Source: Phocaeicola faecicola (lineage in GTDB: Bacteria > Bacteroidota > Bacteroidia > Bacteroidales > Bacteroidaceae). From it: 64,000 nucleotides of DNA. The notes below the pieces were generated by a model. It saw only the letters and a program-made list of their open reading frames with translations, did not search any database and was not told where the DNA came from. Positions 9,795 to 17,372 of the stretch are shown piece by piece. The stretch spans positions 1-64,000 of the forward strand of contig NZ_JABSOE010000017.1 in NCBI RefSeq assembly GCF_013618865.1, in the 5' to 3' direction. The position numbers were made by a program, and so were the translations under genes. Every line of letters starts with the position of its first letter. Position 1 is the stretch's first letter.

Positions 9795-10398
9795 CTATAC
9801 ATATATTCTCTTTCTTTTTATCTGCTTTTACTTCATTAAATCCAACAGACAATAAACAAGACTCCATTTCTTCAATGGTATGTATATTCATCCCATCAAT
9901 AAGATCTGTCCACATGGTATTTGTCGGGTCAGCCATTTCATTGCATATCATGAAAAGTCCACCAGGTTTCAATACCCGGATTACTTCTCTGAAAGCAACG
10001 GATAAATCCCCCCAAAAATAAACAGTCTCAAATGCTGTAACAAGATCGAACGTCATGTCTGAATAAGGAAGTAAATCAGCCCGTCCCTCATCTATAAAAC
10101 AATGCCTTCCTAACATCCTACGGTTTTTATTCCGTGCAAAAACAACACTTTCATTAGAAGCATCCAATCCATAAACTATACCATCAGGACAGCGACGAAG
10201 TATTTCAGTAATGTTAGCTCCGCCCCCACAACCGATATCAAGCACTACCCAGTTTGCCTGCCATTCAAGATGTGACATTCCCCATTCAGCCAGCCGTGCA
10301 TGACCACAGTTCATACCGAACAACATCATTTTACCTAAAAAACCTTGTGGATTCTGGGTGTTTTGCAATAATTTGTTAACTAAAAATTTATTTTTCAT
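9781..10398 (-). CDS. Class I SAM-dependent methyltransferase (UbiE/Methyltransf_11-like)
   Basis: A 205-residue Rossmann-fold methyltransferase. Motif I is VVLDIGCGGGANI (about 51-63), followed by an acidic residue binding the ribose in VYGLDASNE, and the later RVLKPGGLFMI motif. It probably acts on a small molecule. It lies between a second methyltransferase gene and the ABC exporter pair, overlapping the latter by 14 nt, so it may modify the exported compound or protect against it. No substrate residues are recognisable. Confidence 0.8.
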   Translation of the reverse strand: MKNKFLVNKLLQNTQNPQGFLGKMMLFGMNCGHARLAEWGMSHLEWQANWVVLDIGCGGGANITEILRRCPDGIVYGLDASNESVVFARNKNRRMLGRHCFIDEGRADLLPYSDMTFDLVTAFETVYFWGDLSVAFREVIRVLKPGGLFMICNEMADPTNTMWTDLIDGMNIHTIEEMESCLLSVGFNEVKADKKKENICIVARK

Positions 10399-10414
10399 AA
10401 ACCGATTGATTTAT

Positions 10415-11230
10415 TTATATTATTTTATATCCCAACATTGAACTAAATTTAAAACATAACCAAGGTATCCGCCCCAATACATAACCAAAGAATAATCCCC
10501 AGCGTGAACGGAAAAACTTCATATAGTTGGCTTGCTCAATAAGTTGCAATTCAGGTATCCATTTCTCAATAACATGTCCGTTATTTAGGCCAAAACGAAC
10601 CTGAGCCTTATGTTCACGGAGTGAATCTGGTTTTACTCCATGACGGCTCATCATAGTACCGCATACGTCAAACCACAGTTCACCTCCCCCGAAACGTCTT
10701 GCCACGTGATGCAGGAAGGCTTTTACCTGCTTCTCATAAAAATACATCAGAACTCCTTCCACAATAAAAATAAATTCCGAACGGGGATGCTTCCGAAGCA
10801 AGTCGTCCATCCAGTCGGTTTCCAGCAAGGATGCCGCTATATAGACATTGCCCGGTTGTTCGTGTATCAATTCTCGGCGTAACGAAATGACTTCTGGCAA
10901 ATCCATATCATAAAAAATAGCTTTTCCGTTTCCGATACGCTGAAAACGGGTATCCAGCCCACAGCCAACATTCACCACGACCGGATTTGGATGAGTCTTG
11001 ATAAACTGCTGTACAGCATGATCAAAATACCATCCTCGCACCACGCATCCCACTTCACTCAGTTTCGCCCCATCAAATTTGGAATAATCATATTCCAAAT
11101 TATCAGCCAGCCGTTCCGCAGTCTTGTCATTCAAAATGGGATTGTCTCGATGGCTTTCTTTTGCCCGCATGTATAACGGAATAAGTAGTGTTTCCGCTAC
11201 GATGCTCTTAAACTCATGTTTCTGTTTCAT
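10415..11230 (-). CDS. Leucine carboxyl methyltransferase-family (TcmP-like) O-methyltransferase
   Basis: A 271-residue protein of the PPM1/LCM family (PF04072 type). Visible are VVNVGCGLDTRFQRIG (SAM motif I), the acidic FYDMDLPEVISLRREL segment and IFIVEGVLMYF, all typical of TcmP-like bacterial members that methylate small molecules. First gene of the efflux operon after the tetR terminator, 16 nt before the next methyltransferase. A GAACAA-N9-TTGTTC inverted repeat lies 21-41 nt upstream, a possible site for the neighbouring TetR protein. Confidence 0.8.
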   Translation of the reverse strand: MKQKHEFKSIVAETLLIPLYMRAKESHRDNPILNDKTAERLADNLEYDYSKFDGAKLSEVGCVVRGWYFDHAVQQFIKTHPNPVVVNVGCGLDTRFQRIGNGKAIFYDMDLPEVISLRRELIHEQPGNVYIAASLLETDWMDDLLRKHPRSEFIFIVEGVLMYFYEKQVKAFLHHVARRFGGGELWFDVCGTMMSRHGVKPDSLREHKAQVRFGLNNGHVIEKWIPELQLIEQANYMKFFRSRWGLFFGYVLGRIPWLCFKFSSMLGYKII

Positions 11231-11250
11231 ATCTTTAAGTATTTAATAGT

Positions 11251-11271
11251 GAACAATATTCAGATTTGTTC
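11251..11271. promoter_or_regulatory. Inverted repeat upstream of the efflux operon, candidate TetR operator
   Basis: GAACAA and TTGTTC are exact inverted hexamers separated by 9 nt, lying between the tetR terminator and the first methyltransferase. The same half-site GAACA occurs in the tighter palindrome in front of tetR. The different spacing weakens the case for one protein binding both. Confidence 0.4.
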
Positions 11272-11311
11272 ATAAAAAAAGGAGGAAATCTCTGTAAAGA
11301 TTTCCTCCTTT
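11271..11311 (-). terminator. Rho-independent terminator after tetR
   Basis: A perfect 13-bp stem (AAAGGAGGAAATC at 11278-11290 with its complement at 11299-11311) and an 8-nt loop, followed on the minus strand by seven T. It separates tetR from the efflux operon. Partial read-through could supply transcription of the operon, because no clear -7 box is seen after the hairpin. Confidence 0.75.
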
Positions 11312-11359
11312 CCAGCCGTCCTAATACAGCTGTCTTTTCATATTTACGTTGTCTGTATC

Positions 11360-11971
11360 TCATATCTTAATGATTGCCCTCCAACCTTGAATTTCAAACA
11401 AAATATAATCATGTAAAATAGCCTCCATTTCCTGTCGGGGTACAGAGTGCATCAACAGTTCCTCGAACATTGTAAACATCCATACCGTATGCAAATGGAT
11501 GATAAAATCGGACACAGCAGTATTGATTTCGGGATGCTTCTGCTGCATAGACGCGAACCAGATTTTGACCAATTCGGTAGAACGGTCGGTATAATTTTCG
11601 CGAAAGCACTCCAACGAAGAACCTTGCGCATGAAACAACAAAATCTTCATTAATGCACTATGTTTGTCAATTAGCGAAACATATTCGTCTATACAGGATT
11701 TCAGGTATTCTTCCGATCTCATCATCATAATATCCTCTCCCCGTATGCCGTGATGCTCTTGCAACATGGCTTCCAAAGCGTACAATACCGGACGCACTAC
11801 CTCACGAAACAAATCATCTTTGTTCGTGAAGTAGTTATAGATATTCCCGACACCAACTCCTGCCGATTCGGCTATTTCACGCATGGAAGTCTTGGAATAA
11901 CCTTTCTGTTCAAATTGCTGTCTGGCTACTTTCAATATACAATCCCGTATGTTTTCTTTTAAAATTTGCAT
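11360..11971 (-). CDS. TetR/AcrR-family transcriptional regulator
   Basis: A 203-residue regulator with an N-terminal TetR helix-turn-helix (about 10-55: ILKVARQQFEQKGYSKTSMR, EIAESAGVGVGNIYNYF, TNKDDLF) and a variable helical ligand domain. It stands at the head of the efflux operon on the same strand, with its own terminator. A palindrome GAACA-T-TGTTC lies just upstream of its start, between the -7 box and the ATG, which suggests autorepression. The inducer is unknown and would be expected to resemble the ABC substrate. Confidence 0.88.
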   Translation of the reverse strand: MQILKENIRDCILKVARQQFEQKGYSKTSMREIAESAGVGVGNIYNYFTNKDDLFREVVRPVLYALEAMLQEHHGIRGEDIMMMRSEEYLKSCIDEYVSLIDKHSALMKILLFHAQGSSLECFRENYTDRSTELVKIWFASMQQKHPEINTAVSDFIIHLHTVWMFTMFEELLMHSVPRQEMEAILHDYILFEIQGWRAIIKI

Positions 11972-11976
11972 ATAAA

Positions 11977-12008
11977 GAACATTGTTCCTATTTGATGGTA
12001 CAAATCTA
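11977..12008 (-). promoter_or_regulatory. tetR promoter with overlapping palindromic operator
   Basis: On the minus strand TAGATTTG (12008-12001) fits the Bacteroides -7 box TAnnTTTG. About 13 nt downstream, near the expected transcription start, sits GAACATTGTTC (11977-11987), an 11-bp palindrome. A protein bound there would block initiation. No matching -33 TTTG box is obvious. Confidence 0.5.
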
Positions 12009-12128
12009 CAGGTTTTACTTTACCTTGGCAATACCTATTTTTAGGTATTTTCAGAAGAATTAAGGAAAGAAAAACAACATGCATATAAGATATTTTTGTA
12101 GTTATCCCCTCCATCAAAGATAAATCCC

Positions 12129-12232
12129 AATCCTGATTTGCCAGCCGCATTTATTCCTTTTTTCAGGAGAATTTTCTTTATGGCTTACGCCATGAAAATT
12201 CACCTGAAAAAGAATGCGGCGGCAAACGGATT
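12129..12232. repeat. Long imperfect inverted repeat (104 nt)
   Basis: Two arms of about 50 nt fold into one long hairpin, with ATGGC-TTAC-GCCAT at the tip (12180-12193). GAATTTTC and CAGG pair with their complements, and the base pairs GCCGCATT and TTTGCC with AATGCGGC and GGCAAA. It lies in the 670-nt gap between the divergent tetR gene and the DUF3945/topB operon. It could be a folded RNA, a MITE-like remnant or a protein-binding site. No protein-coding evidence exists here. Confidence 0.6.
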
Positions 12233-12520
12233 AGAATTAAAGGAAAGATTACAGGGATTAACTGCGACCGACGTGACGCATAGCCGTAAATCAAAGGCGG
12301 CTATCCTTATATTCCATATATGACCTCACAAATACTGTGAAAATCCACCTTCCCAAATAACAAAACATAGCCTGCCTATCAACTCCCGAAATAATACAGG
12401 GATTTCAGCTCCCTCCGATCTGCATAGTCCGGTGGCTTAGCTATGCTTTTACTTATACTCTTCCTACTTCCTTTCATTCTTTTTTCCAACTGTTTTTGCA
12501 TTCTTTCCTATCCTTCGTAT

Positions 12521-12550
12521 GACATTTGATGACACCTGATGACATCTAAC
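12521..12550 (+). repeat. Three 10-bp tandem repeats upstream of the DUF3945/topB operon
   Basis: GACATTTGAT, GACACCTGAT and GACATCTAAC follow one another with an exact 10-bp period, about one helical turn, 43 nt before the -7 box. Phased repeats like this often form activator sites. The binding protein is unknown. Confidence 0.45.
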
Positions 12551-12592
12551 GCCATCCGTTTGTAAATCAAATGTTTACTCAATTTATCATCT

Positions 12593-12600
12593 TACATTTG
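12593..12600 (+). promoter_or_regulatory. Bacteroides-type -7 box of the DUF3945/topB/PRTRC operon
   Basis: TACATTTG matches TAnnTTTG. The predicted start of transcription is about 7 nt downstream, leaving a leader of about 35 nt before the ATG at 12642. The -33 TTTG element is not exact. Confidence 0.5.
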
Positions 12601-12641
12601 GACTGTGAAACAAATCAAGTAGTCACTCAAAACAAAAGATT

Positions 12642-14459
12642 ATGGCACAAGAAAACAGTCCAGGCAAGGGAAAAAGGCAAGGCCGGACAAAGAAACCGGA
12701 AAAGCCTTATGTGGAACAAATTGACGAGCTTCTGCTGGTACATAACAAGAATGACCCCAAGGAGGGTTTGGGAGTGGTCAGCAAGGCAGACGAGAAAGGC
12801 AATTATCAGACGGTTACACCGGAAGAGAAGAATGAAAACTCATTCCTGAAATTCGACAAGAATTCGAGTATTCTCGAAAATTTTATCAAGAACTTCTGGA
12901 GCCAGCTGAAGGAACCTACGCATTTCAGGCTTATCCGCATGACCTTCAATGATTACAAGCAGAACAAACAGGCCCTCAAGGACCTGGCCGAAGGCAAGAA
13001 GACAGACGCGGTAAAGGAGTTTCTGAAACGCTATGAAATCGTACCGAAAGTAAACAATCAGAAAAACAGTCAAACAAAAGAGGAGGAAACAACAATGGCA
13101 AAGAAGCAGGAACAGACAACGCAGGCTCAGCCTGAACAGGTATCACAGGTGGAAGCTGCCGCACAGGGGCGCGAACAACAGGAACCGCAACGCCAGCAGA
13201 CACCCACGTACCGCTACAACGAGAACATGATTAACTGGGAGGAGTTGGGTAAGTTCGGCATATCCAAGGAAATGCTGGAGCAGTCCGGACAGCTGGACAG
13301 CATGCTGAAAGGATACAAGACCAACAGAACCATGCCGCTGACACTCAACATTCCTGGGGTACTGACCGCAAAGCTCGATGCACGCCTTTCGTTCATATCC
13401 AACGGCGGGCAGGTCATGCTGGGCATCCACGGTATCAGAAAAGAACCGGAACTGGACCGTCCTTATTTCGGACATATCTTCACGGAAGAGGACAAGAAGA
13501 ACCTGCGTGAGAGCGGGAACATGGGACGCGTGGCTGACCTTAACCTGCGTGGCAACACGACAGAGCCGTGTCTGATTTCCATCGACAAGAATACCAACGA
13601 ACTGGTAGCCGTACGACAGGAGCATGTCTATATCCCGAATGAAATCAAAGGTGTGACTCTGACTCCGGATGAAATTCAGAAACTGAAAAACGGTGAACAG
13701 ATATTCGTGGATGGCATGAAATCCAATCAAGGCAAGGAATTCAATGCCAATCTGCAATACAATGCGGAAAGAAGAGGCATCGAATTTATTTTCCCGAAAG
13801 ACCAGGCTTTCAACCAGCAGACGCTTGGCGGTGTACCGCTTTCCCCCATGCAGCTCAAAGCGTTAAACGAAGGCCACACCATCCTTGTAGAGGATATGAA
13901 ACGAAAAAACGGCGAACTGTTTTCCTCCTTCGTTACCATGGATAAGGTAACAGGCGGTCTCCAATATACACGCCACAATCCGGAAACGGGAGAAATCTAC
14001 ATACCGAAGGAAATCTGTTCGGTACAACTCACACCGGAAGACAAGGAAGCGTTACGCAAAGGACAGCCCATCTATCTTGAGAACATGATCAACCGTAAAG
14101 GTGAGGAATTCTCGTCATTCGTCAAGCTGGACCTGGCAAGCGGAAGACCACAGTATTCCAGAACTCCGGACGGTTTCAACGAACGCCAGGCACCTACCAT
14201 CCCGGCTGAGGTTTACGGACACCTGCTCTCGGCACAGGAAAGAGCAAATCTTCAGGACGGAAAGGCTATCCTCGTAACAGGTATGAAAGGCCCAAACGGC
14301 AAACCGTTCGATTCCTACCTGAAAGTAAACGCAAACACCGGACAGCTGCAATATTTCCAGGAAAATCCGGATGTACGCCGCAATACCTCACAGCGTGCCT
14401 CACAGACTGACAATACCCAGCAACAGGAGCAGAAAAAAGGTGCAAAACAAGCTGTCTGA
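12642..14459 (+). CDS. DUF4099/DUF3945 conjugative-transposon protein
   Basis: A 605-residue soluble, charged protein of unknown function, found next to topoisomerase III genes in Bacteroides mobile elements. Order: a basic N-terminus and an N-terminal domain (about 20-136), a Gln/Glu-rich linker (140-190), a DUF4099 domain beginning INWEELGKFGISKEML (about 200-270), then four DUF3945 repeats of about 65 residues with the pattern LTPxExxxLxxGxxIxVxGM (starting about 324, 388, 453, 519), and a Gln-rich tail. Inside the linker a strong Shine-Dalgarno sequence, AGGAGGAAACAACA, precedes an in-frame ATG at 13095 (Met152), so a shorter product without the N-terminal domain may also be made. First gene of a plus-strand operon that runs to the ThiF gene. 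Confidence 0.75.
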   Translation: MAQENSPGKGKRQGRTKKPEKPYVEQIDELLLVHNKNDPKEGLGVVSKADEKGNYQTVTPEEKNENSFLKFDKNSSILENFIKNFWSQLKEPTHFRLIRMTFNDYKQNKQALKDLAEGKKTDAVKEFLKRYEIVPKVNNQKNSQTKEEETTMAKKQEQTTQAQPEQVSQVEAAAQGREQQEPQRQQTPTYRYNENMINWEELGKFGISKEMLEQSGQLDSMLKGYKTNRTMPLTLNIPGVLTAKLDARLSFISNGGQVMLGIHGIRKEPELDRPYFGHIFTEEDKKNLRESGNMGRVADLNLRGNTTEPCLISIDKNTNELVAVRQEHVYIPNEIKGVTLTPDEIQKLKNGEQIFVDGMKSNQGKEFNANLQYNAERRGIEFIFPKDQAFNQQTLGGVPLSPMQLKALNEGHTILVEDMKRKNGELFSSFVTMDKVTGGLQYTRHNPETGEIYIPKEICSVQLTPEDKEALRKGQPIYLENMINRKGEEFSSFVKLDLASGRPQYSRTPDGFNERQAPTIPAEVYGHLLSAQERANLQDGKAILVTGMKGPNGKPFDSYLKVNANTGQLQYFQENPDVRRNTSQRASQTDNTQQQEQKKGAKQAV

Positions 14460-14512
14460 CCAGAACGGGATTCAAATCATTCAAATCATCAACTACTAAA
14501 AAAGGAAAGAAC

Positions 14513-14773
14513 ATGAACAAGAACAATCATCATATCTACAAGGCTGAACAAATCGATTGGGAGAAACTGGAATCGATAGGTATCAGCAGATCGCAAATTG
14601 AAAAGGACGGAAACATGGACCTGCTCCTTCAGGGAGAGGAAACCAATGTCATGTCCATAAAAATCAAGACTCCTGTATTTTCACTGACCATGGACGCCAC
14701 ACTCAGTCTGATTGAAGACGAGAATGGAAATCCGGTCATCAGCGTAAACGGTATCAACCCTTCAGGTGAATAA
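14513..14773 (+). CDS. Small DUF4099 protein
   Basis: An 86-residue protein that is essentially one DUF4099 domain. IDWEKLESIGISRSQIEKDG aligns with INWEELGKFGISKEMLEQSG of the preceding gene, and FSLTMDATLSLI with LTAKLDARLSFI. It has no DUF3945 repeats, so it looks like a duplicated or reduced paralogue. It lies 53 nt downstream of the DUF3945 gene and ahead of topB. Function unknown. Confidence 0.7.
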   Translation: MNKNNHHIYKAEQIDWEKLESIGISRSQIEKDGNMDLLLQGEETNVMSIKIKTPVFSLTMDATLSLIEDENGNPVISVNGINPSGE

Positions 14774-14798
14774 ATAAGAATCCATAATGTATCATCTC

Positions 14799-14829
14799 TC
14801 TTTCCATACGGTAAGTCCGTATGGAAAGA
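14799..14829 (+). promoter_or_regulatory. Intercistronic hairpin before topB
   Basis: A perfect 13-bp stem (TCTTTCCATACGG and its complement) with a 5-nt loop ends 19 nt before the topB start. No long T run follows, so it is more likely an RNA-processing, stability or translation element than a strong terminator. Confidence 0.45.
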
Positions 14830-14848
14830 TATAAAAACAGAATTTATC

Positions 14849-16618
14849 ATGATTGCCATATTAACAGACAAACCAAGTGTAGGAAAAGAAATCGGAAGAA
14901 TCATCGGTGCAACCAAAGTAAGAAACGGATATGTGGAAGGAAACGGCTACATGGTTACATGGACTTTCGGGAACATGCTGTCACTGGCCATGCCGAAGGA
15001 CTACGGAACCCAGAAGCTGGAACGGAATGACTTTCCTTTCATCCCGTCCGAATTTGAACTGATGGTACGGCATACACGCACCGAGAACGGATGGATACCG
15101 GACATTGATGCCGTGCTCCAGTTTAAAGTAATCGAGAGAGTGTTTCAGGCATGCGATACCATCATTGCGGCTACCGATGCCAGCCGTGACGGGGAAATGA
15201 CATTCCGCTATGTCTATCAATACCTGAACTGTACACAGCCTTGCTTCCGTCTGTGGATTTCCTCTCTTACCGACGAGTCTGTGCGTAAAGGCATGGAAAA
15301 CCTGAAGCCGGACAGTTGCTACGACAGCCTGTTCCTTTCTGCCGACAGCCGCAACAAGGCGGACTGGATTCTCGGAATCAACGCCAGCTATGCCATGTGC
15401 AAGGCGACTGGCCTTGGCAACAATTCCCTCGGACGGGTGCAGACACCGGTACTGGCTGCCATCAGCAGACGCTACCGTGAAAGGGAGAACCATATTTCAT
15501 CGGACAGCTGGCCCATCTACATCAGCCTGCAAAAGGACGGCATTCTCTTCAAGATGCGCCGCACACAGGATCTTCCCGACAAAGAATCCGCAACAATGTT
15601 TTTTCAGGACTGCAAGCTGGCACATCAGGCACAGATCACAGGTATCAGTCACAGCGTAAAGGAAATACTTCCACCGGATCTGCTTGACCTGACACAGCTT
15701 CAGAAGGAAGCGAACATCCGCTATGGTTTTACCGCATCAGAGGTGTATGACATCGCCCAGTCTCTTTATGAAAAGAAACTGATTTCCTATCCGCGGACTT
15801 CCAGCCGTTATCTGACGGAGGATGTGTTTGACTCGCTTCCACCAATCATGGCGTGTCTGCTATCATGGGAGCTGTTCCCTGCAGCTAAAGGAACTGGAGG
15901 TATTGACATATCCAATTTGTCCCGCCACGTAATAAGCGCAGAAAAAGCCAATGTACATCATGCCATCATCATTACAGGTATCCGTCCCGGAAATCTGTCC
16001 GAAAAGGAAATGCAGGTTTACAGACTTGTAGCCGGAAGGATGCTTGAAACATTCATGGCTCCATGCCGCATAGAAACGACAAATGTTGAAGCGGTTTGTG
16101 CCGCACAGCATTTCAAGGCCGAACAAACAAGAATCATTGAAGCCGGCTGGCATGACGTGTTCATGCGTTACGACATGATCCCGACATCGGGATATTCCGT
16201 CAAAGAACTCCCCGAAGTGGAGAAAGGTGATACTCTGAATGTATGCGGATGCAACATGGTACACAAAAAAGAGCTGCCGGTAGATCCGTTCACGGATGCA
16301 GAACTGGTGGAATACATGGAGCTGAACGGACTGGGCACGGTATCCTCACGTACCAATATCATCCGTACACTGGTTAACCGTAAGTATATCCGTTATTCAG
16401 GGAAATATATCGTTCCGACCCCGAAAGGCATGTTCACCTACGAAACCATCCGTGGAAAGAAAATTGCGGATACTTCACTCACCGCAGACTGGGAAAAACA
16501 GCTGGCCGGACTTGAAAGCGGAATGATAACCGGACAGGACTTCCTGAACAGGATCAGGACTCTCGCCAAGGAAATGACTGATGACATTTTCAATACCTAT
16601 TCCACAAAAGAAGAATAA
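14849..16618 (+). CDS. topB: Type IA DNA topoisomerase (topoisomerase III, Exc-like)
   Basis: A 589-residue type IA topoisomerase that relaxes and decatenates negatively supercoiled DNA through single-strand passage. The Toprim domain opens with ILTDKPSVGKEIGRIIG and includes ATDASRDGE, a variant of the usual TDxDREGE. The catalytic tyrosine is Tyr314 in LISYPRTSSRYL. It ends without the zinc-finger repeats of chromosomal TopA, as in plasmid and transposon topoisomerase III. In CTnDOT the related Exc protein is encoded in the excision operon; its topoisomerase activity was reported not to be needed for excision in vitro. A terminator follows. Confidence 0.9.
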   Translation: MIAILTDKPSVGKEIGRIIGATKVRNGYVEGNGYMVTWTFGNMLSLAMPKDYGTQKLERNDFPFIPSEFELMVRHTRTENGWIPDIDAVLQFKVIERVFQACDTIIAATDASRDGEMTFRYVYQYLNCTQPCFRLWISSLTDESVRKGMENLKPDSCYDSLFLSADSRNKADWILGINASYAMCKATGLGNNSLGRVQTPVLAAISRRYRERENHISSDSWPIYISLQKDGILFKMRRTQDLPDKESATMFFQDCKLAHQAQITGISHSVKEILPPDLLDLTQLQKEANIRYGFTASEVYDIAQSLYEKKLISYPRTSSRYLTEDVFDSLPPIMACLLSWELFPAAKGTGGIDISNLSRHVISAEKANVHHAIIITGIRPGNLSEKEMQVYRLVAGRMLETFMAPCRIETTNVEAVCAAQHFKAEQTRIIEAGWHDVFMRYDMIPTSGYSVKELPEVEKGDTLNVCGCNMVHKKELPVDPFTDAELVEYMELNGLGTVSSRTNIIRTLVNRKYIRYSGKYIVPTPKGMFTYETIRGKKIADTSLTADWEKQLAGLESGMITGQDFLNRIRTLAKEMTDDIFNTYSTKEE

Positions 16619-16642
16619 CATCCATATCAATATAACCATAAG

Positions 16643-16671
16643 AATGCAGGCCGGAAGGTCTGCATTTTTTT
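16643..16671 (+). terminator. Rho-independent terminator after topB
   Basis: AATGCAGGCC pairs with GGTCTGCATT around a GGAA tetraloop and is followed by a run of T. It would split the DUF3945/topB unit from the downstream PRTRC genes unless read through. Confidence 0.75.
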
Positions 16672-16720
16672 GTATCCGTACAGAAAAGAATCTGTTTTTC
16701 CGCTTTTAAGCGGCAAAGGT

Positions 16721-16842
16721 CTTGGATTGCCTGCCTTTTGCCGCAAGGCTGCCCTCAAGGGCTTGGCTGGACAGAAAAAAATCATCCTCGCTACGCTCCG
16801 GTATTTTTTCCTGCCAGGCCTTGCGCAAAAAGGCAATCCAAG
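16721..16842. repeat. Long imperfect inverted repeat (122 nt)
   Basis: Arms CTTGGATTGCC (16721-16731) and GGCAATCCAAG (16832-16842) are exact complements. Inner blocks CTTTT/AAAAAGG and CGCAAGGC/GCCTTGCG extend the stem. It fills most of the 292-nt gap after topB, where no gene is seen. It resembles the 12129-12232 repeat in size and in flanking the topB unit, but not in sequence. Confidence 0.55.
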
Positions 16843-16910
16843 AGGCCGGAGGCCTATAAAATCGGGAAAACACATCCCGATGGGATTATTCATTCATAAA
16901 ATTAAGGATT

Positions 16911-17126
16911 ATGAAACTACAGATTATCGAAAGTATCAGCAAGCATGCGGTAACCCTGGTACTGGTTATCGGAATACTTATGCTGACAGACAAAGGTATC
17001 ATGCCTACAGGTATGATTGCAATGCTCCTGCTCACCGGAGGAATCATAGGATTTCTTTTCAGAGCTCTTCTACTGATTGTAAGGATAGCATTTATCTTTT
17101 TCATTGTCGGACTCCTGTTTTTCTAA
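16911..17126 (+). CDS. Small membrane protein
   Basis: A 71-residue hydrophobic protein with two predicted membrane helices (about 13-27 and 34-71, the latter possibly two passes) and little soluble sequence. It lies between the topB terminator and the PRTRC genes, 18 nt before the next start. Comparable small membrane proteins are common in this part of Bacteroides conjugative transposons. No function can be assigned. Confidence 0.55.
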   Translation: MKLQIIESISKHAVTLVLVIGILMLTDKGIMPTGMIAMLLLTGGIIGFLFRALLLIVRIAFIFFIVGLLFF

Positions 17127-17144
17127 CCAATAAAACCAACAGAT

Positions 17145-17354
17145 ATGAAAACAAGTACATGTATATCTTCTGCTCCTGTCATGCCGGCTGTATGGCCACA
17201 GAGTGAACATATCAGACCAGTCAAAAGACGTCTGCCCAATACAGTTGATGAGCCTAAAAACATCGGCTATTATCTGGAATCTCTGCGTGATATTTCCAGC
17301 AATCCTGACAGAGAGAATGTCCTGAAAGAATTCTTCAAGGAAACTTATGTATAA
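17145..17354 (+). CDS. Hypothetical small protein in the PRTRC operon
   Basis: A 69-residue soluble protein with no motif that I recognise. The N-terminus is Ser/Pro-rich; the C-terminal half (NIGYYLESLRDISSNPDREN) is probably helical. Spacing to neighbours is 18 nt on each side and on the same strand, which supports a real gene. Confidence 0.5.
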   Translation: MKTSTCISSAPVMPAVWPQSEHIRPVKRRLPNTVDEPKNIGYYLESLRDISSNPDRENVLKEFFKETYV

Positions 17355-17372
17355 CCATAAAATTTTTCAATT

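Noticed and set aside
13143-13757. Minus-strand frame of 204 codons
   Set aside because: Antisense to the DUF3945 gene; no recognisable protein features.
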